From: an uncultured Treponema sp.
Lineage (GTDB): Bacteria > Spirochaetota > Spirochaetia > Treponematales > Treponemataceae
NCBI GenBank assembly: GCA_946186185.1
Contig: CAMHMJ010000009.1
Span: forward strand, 31,268-95,267
Direction of reading: 5' to 3'
DNA length: 64,000 nucleotides
In this document: piece after piece, positions 46,520 to 54,883 of the stretch
Numbering within the stretch: the stretch's first letter is position 1
Layout: each line of letters opens with the position of its first letter
Translations under genes and position numbers: made by a program
The notes under the pieces: generated by a model
Seen by the model: only the letters and a program-made list of their open reading frames with translations
Told to the model about the DNA's origin: nothing
The model's database searches: none

Positions 46520-49500
46520 TTTTTATTTCATCAGTCCAGTAATCGCCGCTGGAATCTTCCATTCTGATCTGGATTGGAATTACGGTTCCGGCGGGGGTTG
46601 AAGATGATACTGAGAAAATTAAGGCATCGTATTGCTCCGGCTTCAAATCCGTGATTTCAGTATCACTTGTGAAGTAATAGGCCGCGTACTTTCCAACCGG
46701 AAGATTGCCGTAATCTCGTACCCAGGTTTTTAACGTCAGGTATTCAGAAGATGTAGTGAAAGAAACCTTTAAGCCCTCAATTTTGCAGGTTCCTGTATTT
46801 TTCACACAGGCATTAAGATATATCTCCTCGCCCGGTTCGATTTTTTTATCATTGTCGTTCATGGTACCACCAAGAGTACGGTCGCTGATTTTATAGTTGT
46901 TTAATTTTACCTCTTTTATGCTTTCAATTACGGCAATGGTTATGGAATCAGAATATTTAATACCATATTTGTCCGTTAAGTTTAAAGTAAAAGGAATTTC
47001 CGTTTCATATGGCACAGAATCTGATATTGTAAACTCAAATACTGAACTTCCCCAGTCATTCATTGATATTTTCGAAAGATCCGATGCATAATTATAACCT
47101 GAACAAGAATCTTCCATTCTTGTATAATATCCTGAAGGTAATTCTCCATAATTACATATATTATCCGAAAAAGCTATATAGTCTTTATATTCAGACGCTA
47201 CAGAAAGCTTTGAAGTTAAACCTTCTGCATTGCTCTTTCCTGTATTATGAATACAGACTGCAAGATATATTTTGTCCCCTGGATTTACACAGTCATCTTT
47301 TAAATCAAAGCAGGCAAACTTTGCAATCTCTATGCTGACATCAGGCGTGTCTACATAAATATCAATATTTTCAGTCCATTCAAGTCCATCAGCGTTTCTT
47401 TTGAAAGTGATGATAAATGGAATTTTTATTCCCAGTGGACATTCCTTACTAACCAAAAAATTGAATGCATACCCTGTAGAACCAACCATCAAAACATTAT
47501 CAGGTATTGCAGAAGCCCCATGTATCAAAGAAAAATAATTTTCAGACGGGATTTTCGTATATTCCGAAGAATAATAGTAAGAATCCCTGTTAATTGTCAC
47601 ATATTCACATTCTGTAGAGAGAGTTATATCCAGATTAGAAATTGTCTCTGAAGATTCGTTCTTCATAAGAATATCAAGGGAATGCGTTTCACCCGGAGTT
47701 ATAAGGGCATCCTTACAATTGCTATACCCATCTTCACGCAACTGATATCCGCATATAGCTACCGGAGTATAATTCAGCTCAAGTGAGCCGCAATTTATCT
47801 TGTAAAAATCCAGATCATTCAACTGGAGGTAGGCTTTTACCGGCTTGGATAAATCAGTTACATTATAGGGATTGGCTACACTGTTAGTGGTTACACCGTT
47901 ATATTTCTCATAGGCATTGATATCACTGCTGGTCCAGAGACCACTCAAATCAGCAAGCTCTGTTTTTTCCTTAAAACCGAAGGAATAAGCCATCTCACTT
48001 TCTGAAGTTGCACCTGTAAAGGCAAGAATATAATCAGATTTGCTCCACGGAATCCAGACAGTTGAAGTAGTTTCTGCCGGAACCGTAAACCATTTTGAAC
48101 GACCGTCAGGATACATTAAAAAGCCTTTAAGACTTCTGGTCTCTGAGATTCCTCCGCTTGAACTTGTAGAAGAATCAATATTATGTGCATTTACTTTAAG
48201 TCCCACAACTCCCTTATAAAAACGAAGGGTAACGGAATCGTTCCAGGTAAGATTGTTCGTAGAATCCGTGATTGAGATATTAACCGGAACATCGATAGAT
48301 TCTTTATCAAGATTTCCGTAGCGGACTTTTAAAGTTAATTCTTTTGATTTTCCAGGTTCTATACTGGAAAAGTTTCCCTCTGTAGCACTGTCAATAAATT
48401 CCAAATTCGGGTCTTCACAGGAAATTGTGTATATTGAGGTTGAACAGACAGCCGTTCCCACATTATTCAGGTTCAGTTTAAGGGTATAGGTTTTGAAATT
48501 ATTACCAAAACAGAACTTCTGCTCATCTGAATCTATTTTATGGGTTACCTTAAAACCGTATTTTCCTTCTTCAACAATCGGGATTGTACCCATATTTTCA
48601 CCATTGTAATCCGGAGTTACAATTACAGCAGAAAGTTCAGTTTCAGAGCCATCGCCGCTTTCGTCTTCCGTGCCGAAACCACTTCCGCTTCCGATAATAT
48701 CCGGAATAATGGTAAGCTTCTGTTCATCATCAGCAACGGACGCAACGAAAACCGCATTTCCGTTTGCATCAAGACTGACTGCTTCTGTATCCGAAAAGTT
48801 TTTCTGATTTACGCGCTTAAGCTTTATACTGTTAAAATCAGAAACCGCCCGGGAACCGGCTGCCCTGGAACCACTTCCTGCATCAAAACCGGAAACCTTT
48901 ACAGAGAAATTGCGGACTGAGCCACCCTTTCTGAAGAATCTGGTATTTCCATTGCAAAGAACATTTTCTCCATCCAGAGTATAGCCGGAAATTCCCTTCT
49001 GGTATTCAGTATAGTAATTCGTGCCATTCCAGTTGCTATTAACATTGTAGATATTTTCACAATCGATATAAAATTCCTTACCCGTATCCATTTGAATCCA
49101 GGTTCCCCAGTACTGCTTTGAAATCGGAATGTTTCCGCTGTTGCAGGTGAGTTTTATATCGTAGTCTTTCGTTAGCCATTCAGATTGAGAGTAGGTTTCT
49201 GCCTTATAATGCAATGATAATTTTAAGACAGCCTGCACATCCTTCTCATACGGAATTTTTGAACTTCCTGAAAATTTGAACTCGGTTGTATAGGTTTCCA
49301 GGCTTTTAGCGTCTGTAATCGTAGTTTGATTGACATTCAGGTATTCAGAATCAGAAGAAAGAGTAATCTCTTTGTAGCAGCCTGCACCTTCAGTTGTAAA
49401 TTTTACCTGAAGGGTATAGTCCTTATCTTTCTCAATTTTGATATTGTTCGGCAGACTGTCTGAAATTGTATATTCGCTCAAGGATACAACAGGAAGCGGG

Positions 49501-49877
49501 CCGTCCTGGACATTCGGATTATCCGGTTTTCCAGAGGATTTCTCTAAAATCTGAATTACATAACTCTTCTTTTTGTTTCCATAGGAAACAGTAACCGTTT
49601 TATAGCCTGCAGTATCAAGAATGGTTCCAATCGGAGGTTCGATTTCATAATCTTCAAGGATACGATTTGAACCATCCGAATAATTCGCCTTTACGACAAG
49701 ATTCCCGATGACAAATTTTTCTCCCTGATTAAAGGTTTCTTTTCCATTATGAGGAAAGGTAAGCGATATTAATTCCGGCTCCTGTTCAGCTTTATCAAGA
49801 CAGCCCGTAAGCCCCGTACACGAAAGAGCTGCCGTAAGCATACACATTAATACTGACCGAACTTTCATAAATCTCAT
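46497..49877 (-). CDS. Large multidomain lipoprotein with CARDB/Ig-like repeats
   Basis: A 1127-residue secreted protein. The signal ends in the lipobox LSCTGLTGC. An N-terminal Ig-like Big_3-type domain (FNQGEKFVIGNLVVKANYSD) is followed by a Ser/Gly/Asp-rich middle. Several beta-sandwich repeats recur toward the C-terminus, each with a variant of PGxxxxLxxxxxNTG (PGDKIYLAVCIHNTGKSNAE; PGEEIYLNACVKNTGTCKIE; PGETHSLDILMKNESSETIS). These resemble CARDB domains of surface adhesins. AGGAG lies upstream. It ends the core region; the next gene upstream is in the cassette array. Confidence 0.8.
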   Translation of the reverse strand: MRFMKVRSVLMCMLTAALSCTGLTGCLDKAEQEPELISLTFPHNGKETFNQGEKFVIGNLVVKANYSDGSNRILEDYEIEPPIGTILDTAGYKTVTVSYGNKKKSYVIQILEKSSGKPDNPNVQDGPLPVVSLSEYTISDSLPNNIKIEKDKDYTLQVKFTTEGAGCYKEITLSSDSEYLNVNQTTITDAKSLETYTTEFKFSGSSKIPYEKDVQAVLKLSLHYKAETYSQSEWLTKDYDIKLTCNSGNIPISKQYWGTWIQMDTGKEFYIDCENIYNVNSNWNGTNYYTEYQKGISGYTLDGENVLCNGNTRFFRKGGSVRNFSVKVSGFDAGSGSRAAGSRAVSDFNSIKLKRVNQKNFSDTEAVSLDANGNAVFVASVADDEQKLTIIPDIIGSGSGFGTEDESGDGSETELSAVIVTPDYNGENMGTIPIVEEGKYGFKVTHKIDSDEQKFCFGNNFKTYTLKLNLNNVGTAVCSTSIYTISCEDPNLEFIDSATEGNFSSIEPGKSKELTLKVRYGNLDKESIDVPVNISITDSTNNLTWNDSVTLRFYKGVVGLKVNAHNIDSSTSSSGGISETRSLKGFLMYPDGRSKWFTVPAETTSTVWIPWSKSDYILAFTGATSESEMAYSFGFKEKTELADLSGLWTSSDINAYEKYNGVTTNSVANPYNVTDLSKPVKAYLQLNDLDFYKINCGSLELNYTPVAICGYQLREDGYSNCKDALITPGETHSLDILMKNESSETISNLDITLSTECEYVTINRDSYYYSSEYTKIPSENYFSLIHGASAIPDNVLMVGSTGYAFNFLVSKECPLGIKIPFIITFKRNADGLEWTENIDIYVDTPDVSIEIAKFACFDLKDDCVNPGDKIYLAVCIHNTGKSNAEGLTSKLSVASEYKDYIAFSDNICNYGELPSGYYTRMEDSCSGYNYASDLSKISMNDWGSSVFEFTISDSVPYETEIPFTLNLTDKYGIKYSDSITIAVIESIKEVKLNNYKISDRTLGGTMNDNDKKIEPGEEIYLNACVKNTGTCKIEGLKVSFTTSSEYLTLKTWVRDYGNLPVGKYAAYYFTSDTEITDLKPEQYDALIFSVSSSTPAGTVIPIQIRMEDSSGDYWTDEIKITVEEAD

Positions 49878-49892
49878 AATCCTATCTCCTGA

Positions 49893-49914
49893 GAGAAGCA
49901 AGTGGGTTGCTCCC
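49893..49914 (-). promoter_or_regulatory. 5'-UTR hairpin before the Shine-Dalgarno of the 1127-aa lipoprotein gene
   Basis: Imperfect stem GAAGCAA/TTGCTCC with a 5-nt loop, 3 nt before AGGAG. Sequence and spacing are close to the hairpins at 9106-9126 and 15398-15426. Confidence 0.5.
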
Positions 49915-49956
49915 TGACTGAGCGAACATTGTACCACAAAAAAGGAGTTTGTACGA

Positions 49957-50097
49957 TTGAGTAACCAGCTGAGCGCGGACAGAATAGCAACTTTAGCAGC
50001 TAACAGAGGCTTCAGGTTCGGCAACCATCAGCTTCCAGTTTGAGAACCAGCGGCTTCAGCATTGGCTTAGCTGGACTTAAAAGGGAGGAGTTATCTG
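49957..50097 (-). other. Candidate degenerate attC at the distal end of the cassette array
   Basis: CAGATAAC (50097-50090, R''-like) overlaps the stop of the GNAT-pyrophosphatase gene. To its left, CCAGCTGAGC (49964) and GCTTAGCTGG (50066) form a 9-of-10 inverted repeat, with GTTACTC on the minus strand at 49965-49959 as an R'-like box. The CTTGA core seen in the six clear sites is absent. The 213-bp gap 49878-50090 holds nothing else recognisable. Confidence 0.25.
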
Positions 50098-50882
50098 TAC
50101 ATCTCAGTCATAAAATATTGTTCCTGAAATGAAACGGCAGCCATGATTTCTTCATCTGAATAATTTTTATCATCGAGGCTAACCACCCATTTGTCTTCTA
50201 CATCATTTAATCGATGTAAAACCGCGATGACTTTTCCTTCCCAGGATTCAAGGGGCTCATCTGTTCCGAGGATATAAACATCCTGCTTTTCTCCGTCGCC
50301 GGCAAAGACACCTTCAACATATCCATAGTTAATTGGATAAATAATATCTTTATGACTTGGATGACAGCTTCCAAGGGGACGATCAACTTTTCCCTTTACC
50401 TTGCGGCCGATTATATCGCTGTAATCTTTGGTCTCAATATCCATTTTATAAACCAGAGACATTTCATTGTGAATGTCTTTCATTTCCTGAAAAAACTTGA
50501 AGCCAAAGTTTTCGTACAAGCTTTTCTGATCTGTTGAAACATAAAGATTTTTATAGCCATCTTTCTTTGCACATAAATAAATATGTTCAAGCAGTTTTCC
50601 AATCCGTCTTTTTCCGCGGAAAGAAGGAAATGTATAAACAAAGCCGATCCAGGGAGTTAAATCCGTATCAGGAATATCATCCCGCTCGGCATAAGTGCAA
50701 AATGAAATCAGATCATTTCCTTCTGTAAGAAGAAAAACCTTGGACTTTTCCCCGCACAAATCATAAAATGAGCCGTTCCGCAATATTTCATACAGAAATT
50801 TACCGGCAGACCAATCTGATTCAGAAATCTTTTTTAGCCAGAATTCCTTATTTGATGTTTTTGAAATTTCTTTTATTTGCAT
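50091..50882 (-). CDS. GNAT acetyltransferase fused to a pyrophosphatase-like domain (cassette gene)
   Basis: A 263-residue protein. Residues about 1-135 are a GNAT fold: FVYTFPSFRGKRRIGKLLEH is the acetyl-CoA loop and NLYVSTDQKSLYENFGFKFF is the C-terminal part. Residues about 150-263 resemble the inorganic pyrophosphatase fold seen in Firmicute proteins (GKVDRPLGSCHPSHKDIIYP, NYGYVEGVFAGDGEKQDVYI, FQEQYFMTEMYR). The start MQIKEISKTS at 50882 has GGTGGA upstream; an ATG at 50918 is an alternative. It is 69 bp downstream of the racemase gene with no attC between, so both are one cassette. Confidence 0.7.
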   Translation of the reverse strand: MQIKEISKTSNKEFWLKKISESDWSAGKFLYEILRNGSFYDLCGEKSKVFLLTEGNDLISFCTYAERDDIPDTDLTPWIGFVYTFPSFRGKRRIGKLLEHIYLCAKKDGYKNLYVSTDQKSLYENFGFKFFQEMKDIHNEMSLVYKMDIETKDYSDIIGRKVKGKVDRPLGSCHPSHKDIIYPINYGYVEGVFAGDGEKQDVYILGTDEPLESWEGKVIAVLHRLNDVEDKWVVSLDDKNYSDEEIMAAVSFQEQYFMTEMYR

Positions 50883-50951
50883 TTTATTTTTCCACCAGGC
50901 ATCCCCTTGTTCAGCCATAAAATCTGCAAGTTTTCCGTATGCAGTTTTACC

Positions 50952-51644
50952 TTAGATTTTTGCCAATTCAATCAACTTTTGAAGATGAATTTCTATACAG
51001 TCAAGACAATCTACGGGACAGTTATTTTTATTCAAAAGAAGAGGAAGTTCCGTGCAACCTAGAATCAGAGCTTCAATTTCTTGTTCTTTTTTCATTTTTT
51101 CTATTATGACAATGAATTCTTTTAGAGTTGATTCCTTGACTGTTCCTACTTCCAGCTCTTCATAGATTCGTTTCGCAACAAGTTCTCGGTCTGATTTTTC
51201 AGGAACATACACTTCTATGCCTGATTCAATCAAATCTTTTTTCATATAATCTTGTTCCATAGTGAAGATTGTGCCTAATAGACCGACTTTTTTATAACCT
51301 TTTTTCTTGATTTCTTCACAAACTGATTTAGGAATACTTACCAGATTTACATTTGTTTTCTGAACAATCTGTTCATAGACAATATGCATTGTTGCAGCGG
51401 TTAATGCGATTACTTCCGCGCCAGTTGCCTTTAGGTTTTCAATTTTTTCAGACAAATAATCAGTTAATGAATCATATTTCTGATTAGAAACGTAATCCCA
51501 TGCTCTGCGAAAATTCACGCTCTCAATGGCAATATCTGGCATCTGCTTATTGTTTGTCAGTTTATCAATTCGGCTGTTCAACTCCTTGTAATACATCAAA
51601 GTTGATTCCGGCCCAGTTCCACCTACAAGACCTATTTTCTTCAT
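50952..51644 (-). CDS. Aspartate/glutamate racemase family protein (cassette gene)
   Basis: A 230-residue protein with family motifs: KKIGLVGGTGPESTLMYY at the N-terminus, EVIALTAATMHIVYEQI carrying a substrate-loop position, and ALILGCTELPLLL with the second catalytic Cys. The first catalytic Cys of classic racemases, expected in the TAATMH segment, appears as Ala-Ala-Thr, so racemase activity is uncertain. GGAGAAG precedes the ATG, and the start lies 37 bp from attC 51681. Confidence 0.75.
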   Translation of the reverse strand: MKKIGLVGGTGPESTLMYYKELNSRIDKLTNNKQMPDIAIESVNFRRAWDYVSNQKYDSLTDYLSEKIENLKATGAEVIALTAATMHIVYEQIVQKTNVNLVSIPKSVCEEIKKKGYKKVGLLGTIFTMEQDYMKKDLIESGIEVYVPEKSDRELVAKRIYEELEVGTVKESTLKEFIVIIEKMKKEQEIEALILGCTELPLLLNKNNCPVDCLDCIEIHLQKLIELAKI

Positions 51645-51680
51645 ATTTCTTCTCCAAAAGCGCCCGAAGTAGCGGGCGTA

Positions 51681-51832
51681 CACATAACAACTGGTTGTAC
51701 CTGCCTACAATCGAAGAGCCGTTAAGAAAAATGCGAAAGCATTTTTTAGGCTCATCGAAATAATGGCTCGGAACAATTGATTGTTCCGCAGCGGGCTTGA
51801 CTGTCTGTCGGCTTTGAAAATTGTGTTATGTG
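51681..51832 (-). other. attC site 1 (long form)
   Basis: Minus-strand R'' CACATAAC (51832-51825) and R' GTTATGTG (51688-51681). It contains the same 85-86-bp insert as attC 4 (about 51700-51787), including the 36-nt GAAA-loop hairpin at 51717-51752. The BrnA stop lies 3 nt from R''. The core is less regular (CGGG-CTTGA-CTGT) than in the other sites. Confidence 0.85.
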
Positions 51833-51835
51833 TTT

Positions 51836-52048
51836 CTACTTTGCAAATGCCACTTCCATATGTTTCTTTTCTTTTACACAATCCAACAGATAATAATTGA
51901 TTATATTCTGATAAGGCATACCAGTTTCTTCTGCCATATTCTTAAAATATTCAATTACCTGGTCGTCAAGGCGAATTGTAATCTGTTTTTTGAGTCTGTC
52001 TGCATAAGGATTTTTTATTCCGTTTGAAAAATCGTAGTGGTCTCTCAT
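51836..52048 (-). CDS. brnA: BrnA-type antitoxin (cassette gene)
   Basis: A 70-residue protein: MRDHYDFSNGIKNPYADRL then KQITIRLDDQVIEYFKNMAE, the BrnA family pattern of a short N-terminal toxin-binding part followed by a ribbon-helix-helix-like DNA-binding domain. It starts 1 nt after the BrnT stop (TAATATG), as in brnTA operons. Its stop abuts attC 1. Toxin-operon autoregulation by BrnA is known in the family. Confidence 0.8.
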   Translation of the reverse strand: MRDHYDFSNGIKNPYADRLKKQITIRLDDQVIEYFKNMAEETGMPYQNIINYYLLDCVKEKKHMEVAFAK

Positions 52049-52049
52049 A

Positions 52050-52337
52050 TTATCTTCCTCCATATTGTGCGGCTTCAAGCGTATCAGCTTTTCTAGCCGA
52101 TATGATACGAATTCTGTCATTTTCTCTGTAACAATGGCAGACAACCAACATATGTAACTCGGAACTAAGTCCAAGCATGATAAATCTGTCTTCATCCATA
52201 ATTGAATGGTCTGGATCCGCAATTTAGATTGCATTTTCATCATAAAAAACACTTTTTGCTTCCTCAAAGGTTACTTTGTGTTTTGTATAATTCAATTCAG
52301 CTTTTACTGGATCCCATTCAAAGATTATTTTATCCAT
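52050..52337 (-). pseudogene. brnT: BrnT toxin with an in-frame stop codon
   Basis: Reading from ATG at 52337 gives MDKIIFEWDPVKAELNYTK, KVTFEEAKSVFYDENAI, then TAA at 52226-52224 (codon 38). After the stop the frame continues as IADPDHSIMDEDRFIMLG, LVVCHCYRENDRIRIISA and KADTLEAAQYGGR, exactly the BrnT family order and the length (95 codons) expected of an intact toxin. A single-base change (CAA to TAA) would explain the stop. The toxin should be inactive unless the stop is read through. Confidence 0.85.
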
Positions 52338-52343
52338 AATTAT

Positions 52344-52373
52344 ATTATAATTATACTTTCTAAAAATCGTCAA
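52344..52373 (-). promoter_or_regulatory. Promoter of brnTA
   Basis: Minus-strand TTGACG (52373-52368), an 18-bp spacer and TATAAT (52349-52344) end 6 nt before the brnT ATG. The overlapping TATAATTATA-type repeats could bind BrnA. Confidence 0.6.
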
Positions 52374-52380
52374 GCATAAA

Positions 52381-52403
52381 AAAACGCGGATTAACCGCGT
52401 TTT
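52381..52403 (-). terminator. Intrinsic terminator between the secreted-protein gene and brnTA
   Basis: AAAACGCGG and CCGCGTTTT form a 9-bp stem with a 5-nt loop. On the minus strand it runs into seven T residues. It sits 9 bp past the 52413 stop. Confidence 0.85.
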
Positions 52404-52412
52404 AAATATAAC

Positions 52413-52832
52413 TTAAAATTCCTTTCCCTCAGGATTTTCACCATATTCGTCTATAACAGAATCTGTAAGTGTAATTTCTACAATATCAAAGAATGGTAAA
52501 TCTTTATAGGAAATACTGTATGATACTTCACCCAACTGTTCAGGGATGGTTATTCCAATATAATTATTTTTATTTATGCTCATTTTACAAGAATCTGTGT
52601 CATTTGATTCCTTCAAATGAAATATTCCTAGAGTTTCTTTTATTATAAATTTTCCTTTTTCTTCTTTTAGTAAATAAACTTTACAATCAAAATTTGAATG
52701 TTTTGTATTATTTGTTATCCTCATTTGATTATAACTACTTTCCGGCCCTTCGATTTTAATTCTAAGATTTTCTGCAGGAAGTGAAGTTAATAAAAGAATA
52801 ACAAAACATAAAAAACAAATATTTCTTTTCAT
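52413..52832 (-). CDS. Secreted protein of unknown function (cassette gene)
   Basis: A 139-residue protein with a signal peptide (MKRNICFLCFVILLLTSLPA) followed by ENLRIKIEGPESSYNQMRIT, beta-rich, with two Cys residues. No family recognised. GGAGG precedes the ATG, and a covarying hairpin (52848-52862) and the R' box of attC 2 lie just upstream. It is the first gene of a cassette that also carries brnTA. Confidence 0.75.
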   Translation of the reverse strand: MKRNICFLCFVILLLTSLPAENLRIKIEGPESSYNQMRITNNTKHSNFDCKVYLLKEEKGKFIIKETLGIFHLKESNDTDSCKMSINKNNYIGITIPEQLGEVSYSISYKDLPFFDIVEITLTDSVIDEYGENPEGKEF

Positions 52833-52864
52833 TTTTCCTCCGAAAGCACCCCTATGAGGGCGTC

Positions 52865-52931
52865 CACATAACTACGCAGTTAAACAGAGGCGGGCTTGAC
52901 CCGACATCCGATTTGCAGTGCATGTTAGGCG
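52865..52931 (-). other. attC site 2
   Basis: R'' GCCTAAC (52930-52924) and R' GTTATGTG (52872-52865), 67 bp. The core stem is CGGG/CCCG around CTTGA. R'' does not match R' of its own cassette start (attC 3), which is tolerated in integrons. Confidence 0.8.
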
Positions 52932-52938
52932 TTTTTAC

Positions 52939-54519
52939 TTATTCTAGAAAATTCTGCAATTGTAATAAAAATTTTGTAAGATTTTCCAGAAAATACTTTG
53001 GTATTGAAACACCTGTTAATTCGATATTTCTTAAAAAAACAGAATATGTTCCATAGATTTTTGCATTATTTAATTCAACTACATAATCTAGTATTTCATC
53101 TGAATCTACCATTTTTCTTATGTAAAAGATTTGTGAATCATAATCAATGTCATATTCACAAGATATAGAAATAATTACATTATCTTTTAGAAATTCAATC
53201 TTTCCTGTTGAAATATATATATTGTCATTGTCTTCAGTTAATCTAACTCGGACCAATCTAATTATACACTTTTTTGCTGAAAATATTTGACTATTTCTAT
53301 TTGATTCTATTTCAATATCTTCACTCAAAAAAAACGAGTATAAATCATTAATTACAATACTATTGATTTCTTCAAATACTTTATTGATTTTACTAATAGC
53401 AGGGCTTTTTATTATACTAAAACCTGAAGTTTTATAATTGAACCAATCATAAAAACTATAAATGTAATCATAAAATTGCGAACTAAAACTTCTTGGTATT
53501 GAAATTTCTAATTTTTCTAAATCAGTAAATATAAAATCTAAATCTCCAATTTCTTCCTCATCTTCAATTTCAGAATTACACTGTGCTTCAAAAGTTTCTG
53601 CTTCATCATCACTATTAATATATGTAAAACCAAATTTAAGTTTTCCATCTTCAGGTGGTAATAACATGATATTATAAGCGTATACATCATTTTCTGATGA
53701 TATAGTAAAACTAAAGTAATCATCTGCTAATACAAGTTCTATATCAATATTACCATCATTTATTTTGAAAGTTTTTTCATCTTCATCATATGAAACTGAA
53801 AGTGTTGATTTATCAAGCAAAGTTAGTAACTTTTTAGATAGAACATCTTGTTTAAAGTATTGAATTTGTCGTGAAAATGTTTCTAGTTCTCCAACATAGG
53901 AGAACCCTCTAGAAATTTTTTTATTGTTATTCAACAATAGGTAATTGTAATCTAGATACTTGTAATCTCCACAATTTTCTTGATAAATAGATTTTGTTTT
54001 TTCAATACAATCATTTAAATGAGCAAAAAAACTCTCTGGTAAATTAATCGTTAAGTTTTCATTTAAGAATAAATAGATTTCTTCTAAAGAAATATCATCC
54101 AATGGAATAAAATCTTCATATAATGTTTGATTATCTTTCTCCCATACAATTGTATGAACTCTTTTCCCATTAAAATAATTATCTCCAAATGTTATATCGT
54201 CAATTCCATTATCAAAACTAATATAAAACTCTGTGTTATTCGTATTATTAAAAACTGTTACTTGGATAGTTTCTTCTGTTTCTAGATTAAATACATTTAT
54301 TACGTTTTTGTTTCTACTAAACAATATATTATTTGGATCTGAAAAGAAATTATCAATATTAGTACAAAAGTTATCTATAGCTTGAAGAATGGATGTTAAT
54401 TCACTATTAGCTGTAGGCTGATCTGTAGAGAATAATGAAATTATATCTTTCACGGTATTATTAATATTATTGAATGCCTCTTTACGTTTTTTATTATATT
54501 CAATTGTATTTTTATTCAT
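52939..54519 (-). CDS. 526-aa protein with three internal modules, unknown function (cassette gene)
   Basis: An acidic soluble protein, Asn/Asp/Ile-rich, with no signal or TM. Three modules of about 165-180 residues each end in a similar motif followed by an amphipathic helix: INLPESF (about 158), ISIPRSF (about 339) and VSIPKYF (about 504). The middle modules are beta-rich. Similarity to a known family was not recognised. It lies 14 bp downstream of two small genes with the same direction, and an XRE regulator is divergent beyond them. It is strongly AT-rich compared with the core. Confidence 0.75.
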   Translation of the reverse strand: MNKNTIEYNKKRKEAFNNINNTVKDIISLFSTDQPTANSELTSILQAIDNFCTNIDNFFSDPNNILFSRNKNVINVFNLETEETIQVTVFNNTNNTEFYISFDNGIDDITFGDNYFNGKRVHTIVWEKDNQTLYEDFIPLDDISLEEIYLFLNENLTINLPESFFAHLNDCIEKTKSIYQENCGDYKYLDYNYLLLNNNKKISRGFSYVGELETFSRQIQYFKQDVLSKKLLTLLDKSTLSVSYDEDEKTFKINDGNIDIELVLADDYFSFTISSENDVYAYNIMLLPPEDGKLKFGFTYINSDDEAETFEAQCNSEIEDEEEIGDLDFIFTDLEKLEISIPRSFSSQFYDYIYSFYDWFNYKTSGFSIIKSPAISKINKVFEEINSIVINDLYSFFLSEDIEIESNRNSQIFSAKKCIIRLVRVRLTEDNDNIYISTGKIEFLKDNVIISISCEYDIDYDSQIFYIRKMVDSDEILDYVVELNNAKIYGTYSVFLRNIELTGVSIPKYFLENLTKFLLQLQNFLE

Positions 54520-54533
54520 TTTTTTCTCTTAAT

Positions 54534-54707
54534 TTAACGTATTTTAACAGTTGAAATAATTCTAACTTCACCTGTAAGATAAGTTCTTGAGTAACTAGCT
54601 TTTATTTTTTCACGTGCTTGAAACATATTCTCTGCTTCAATCATTCTAGAAAGAATACCGCTTGTCGTTTTAAGTGTAACATTATAAATATGTTTTTTCT
54701 GTTGCAT
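54534..54707 (-). CDS. Small protein (57 aa), paralogous-looking to the preceding 51-aa one
   Basis: Starts MQQKKHIYNVTLKTTSGILS and continues with RMIEAENMFQAREKIKASYS; ends VRIISTVKIR. The order beta-beta-alpha-beta is similar to the 51-aa protein (K-x-Y-x-V, I-x-A...A-x-x-I-x-x-S, I-I-S). The ATG at 54707 lies 2 nt from the stop of the 51-aa gene, suggesting translational coupling. Function unknown. Confidence 0.7.
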   Translation of the reverse strand: MQQKKHIYNVTLKTTSGILSRMIEAENMFQAREKIKASYSRTYLTGEVRIISTVKIR

Positions 54708-54709
54708 AT

Positions 54710-54865
54710 TTATTTTTCAACACAAGAAATAATTTTACAACCTGGATGGGATGACTGAACAATAGATTTTGCTTCTGAACTGCTATTAGCCATTACTTGA
54801 GTTGTAACACTAGCTCCTGACCCACCTTGTTTTGTTTGATACTTTACCATATAAGCTTTTTTCAT
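54710..54865 (-). CDS. Small protein (51 aa) of unknown function
   Basis: Starts MKKAYMVKYQTKQGGSGAS and ends GCKIISCVEK, with a probable beta-hairpin, a helix (SSSEAKSIVQ) and a last strand. A perfect AGGAGG lies 8 nt before the ATG. It is too short for most gene calls but the Shine-Dalgarno and the 2-nt gap to the next gene support it. First gene of the minus-strand operon with the 57- and 526-aa genes. Confidence 0.75.
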   Translation of the reverse strand: MKKAYMVKYQTKQGGSGASVTTQVMANSSSEAKSIVQSSHPGCKIISCVEK

Positions 54866-54883
54866 AAAATCCTCCTAATTCTT

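Noticed and set aside
47063..47338. A 91-codon plus-strand frame inside the lipoprotein gene
   Set aside because: It is the reverse of CARDB-like repeat coding sequence and lacks a ribosome-binding site.
54710..54865. Treating the 51- and 57-aa frames as noise
   Set aside because: A perfect AGGAGG, a 2-nt gap, shared fold order and fit to the operon support them, so they were kept as genes.
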